Shown one piece after another: positions 6,096-6,500 of a stretch of 6,500 bases of DNA. Origin of the DNA: Gammaproteobacteria bacterium (GTDB taxonomy: Bacteria; Pseudomonadota; Gammaproteobacteria; Nitrococcales; Nitrococcaceae); contig JAGXLT010000058.1 of assembly GCA_018334525.1 (NCBI GenBank), positions 1-6,500 of the forward strand, given 5' to 3'. Under the pieces are notes generated by a model. That model worked only from the letters and a program-made list of their open reading frames with translations. It ran no database searches and had not been told where the DNA came from. Numbering within the stretch: position 1 is the stretch's first letter; each line of letters opens with the position of its first letter. Both the position numbers and the translations under genes were made by a program.

Positions 6096-6500
6096 GCTCG
6101 TGACTCCCGCAAACCCAGCCAACCATGGATGGCCACCGTCAGTAAAATGACACCGCCACCAATAAAGGTGAGTTCCGGTACCGCTTCGCTCAACAACCAC
6201 CAGACCCAGATTGGCCCCAGTACGGTCTCTACCAAAAGGCACAGACTAACTTCGGGTGAAGAAATGTAACGTGTAGCCGCCGCGATCATTAACATTGCCA
6301 GCGGCATTTGCACGATGCCCATTATCCCCACCACCGCATAGCTTTGTAAGCTCAAATCAAAGGGGCTGGCAAATGGAATGGCCATCAGGCCGGCCACCGC
6401 GCCACTCAGGCAAATTAAAGGCAGCCTGGGCACGGCGGGGAAGCGACGCAGAATAGTCAGATGCGCGCCTAAACAGATTGCCAAGAGTAGCGCGTAAAAA
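6092..6500 (-). CDS. EamA/DMT-family transporter, C-terminal part (5' end outside window)
   Basis: The frame is open to the window edge; a TTG at 6484 is an internal leucine codon (the residues before it, FYALLL, continue a helix), not a start. About 135 residues remain, matching the C-terminal half of an EamA-type transporter. There are about five hydrophobic helices, with the motif ISSPEVSLCLLVETVLGPIW followed by WWLLSEAVPELTFIGGGVIL, the family's repeat-end pattern (normally G-E, here S-E). It ends in a basic SRA tail. These are inner-membrane carriers of small metabolites; the substrate is not evident. The stop TGA (6094-6092) overlaps the ptrB ATG (6095-6093) as ATGA, so the two genes are probably co-transcribed and translationally coupled, with the transporter first. 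Confidence 0.88.
   Translation of the reverse strand, partial: FYALLLAICLGAHLTILRRFPAVPRLPLICLSGAVAGLMAIPFASPFDLSLQSYAVVGIMGIVQMPLAMLMIAAATRYISSPEVSLCLLVETVLGPIWVWWLLSEAVPELTFIGGGVILLTVAIHGWLGLRESRA
6104..6108 (-). promoter_or_regulatory. Ribosome binding site deciding the ptrB start
   Basis: The minus strand reads GGGAG eight bases before the ATG at 6095-6093. It lies inside the end of the upstream transporter gene and supports this start over the longer in-frame extension to 6242. Confidence 0.65.

Noticed and set aside
6096..6242. 49-residue N-terminal extension of oligopeptidase B
   Set aside because: It lies wholly inside the transporter gene on the same strand in another frame, does not resemble the family, and the ATGA overlap with a good ribosome binding site supports the start at 6095.

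Overview
The window is ordinary, densely coded chromosomal DNA of a Gram-negative bacterium, most likely a gammaproteobacterium. That assignment rests on a YaiL/DUF2058 protein (a largely gammaproteobacterial family), an oligopeptidase B close in length and active-site spacing to the enterobacterial enzyme, a manganese-type SodA and an outer-membrane-type lipoprotein. By eye the base composition is moderate, slightly GC-rich, and even across the genes. I see no RNA genes, insertion sequences, integrases, CRISPR arrays or phage genes, and no sign of recent transfer.

Layout, left to right. (1) Bases 1-1438, plus strand: the 3' part of a GT4-type glycosyltransferase, joined by an ATGA overlap to a DUF2334 polysaccharide-deacetylase-like protein. 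The two probably act together on a cell-surface glycan or glycolipid. (2) Bases 1410-2015, minus strand: sodA, cytoplasmic Mn superoxide dismutase, converging on the deacetylase gene with a 29-base tail overlap. (3) Bases 2016-2115: the only real intergenic gap (100 bases), a divergent promoter region. (4) Bases 2116-4071, plus strand: a tight run of three genes with gaps of 11 and 13 bases: a lipoprotein with a C-terminal SHOCT-like segment, an EamA/DMT-type ten-helix transporter starting at TTG, and a DUF2058 protein. (5) Bases 4041-6500, minus strand: the 3' part of a second EamA/DMT transporter, joined by an ATGA overlap to oligopeptidase B (ptrB), which converges on the DUF2058 gene with a 31-base tail overlap.

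I find no exciting undescribed system. The points most worth a second look are: an oligopeptidase B that keeps its catalytic triad but lacks three of the four acidic residues tied to basic-residue recognition in the enterobacterial enzyme; a perfect 14-base palindrome that contains both the ribosome binding site and the TTG start of the first transporter; the lipoprotein's unusual RcsF-like plus SHOCT-like architecture; and two convergent gene pairs that both overlap at their 3' ends, leaving no intergenic space for a terminator.
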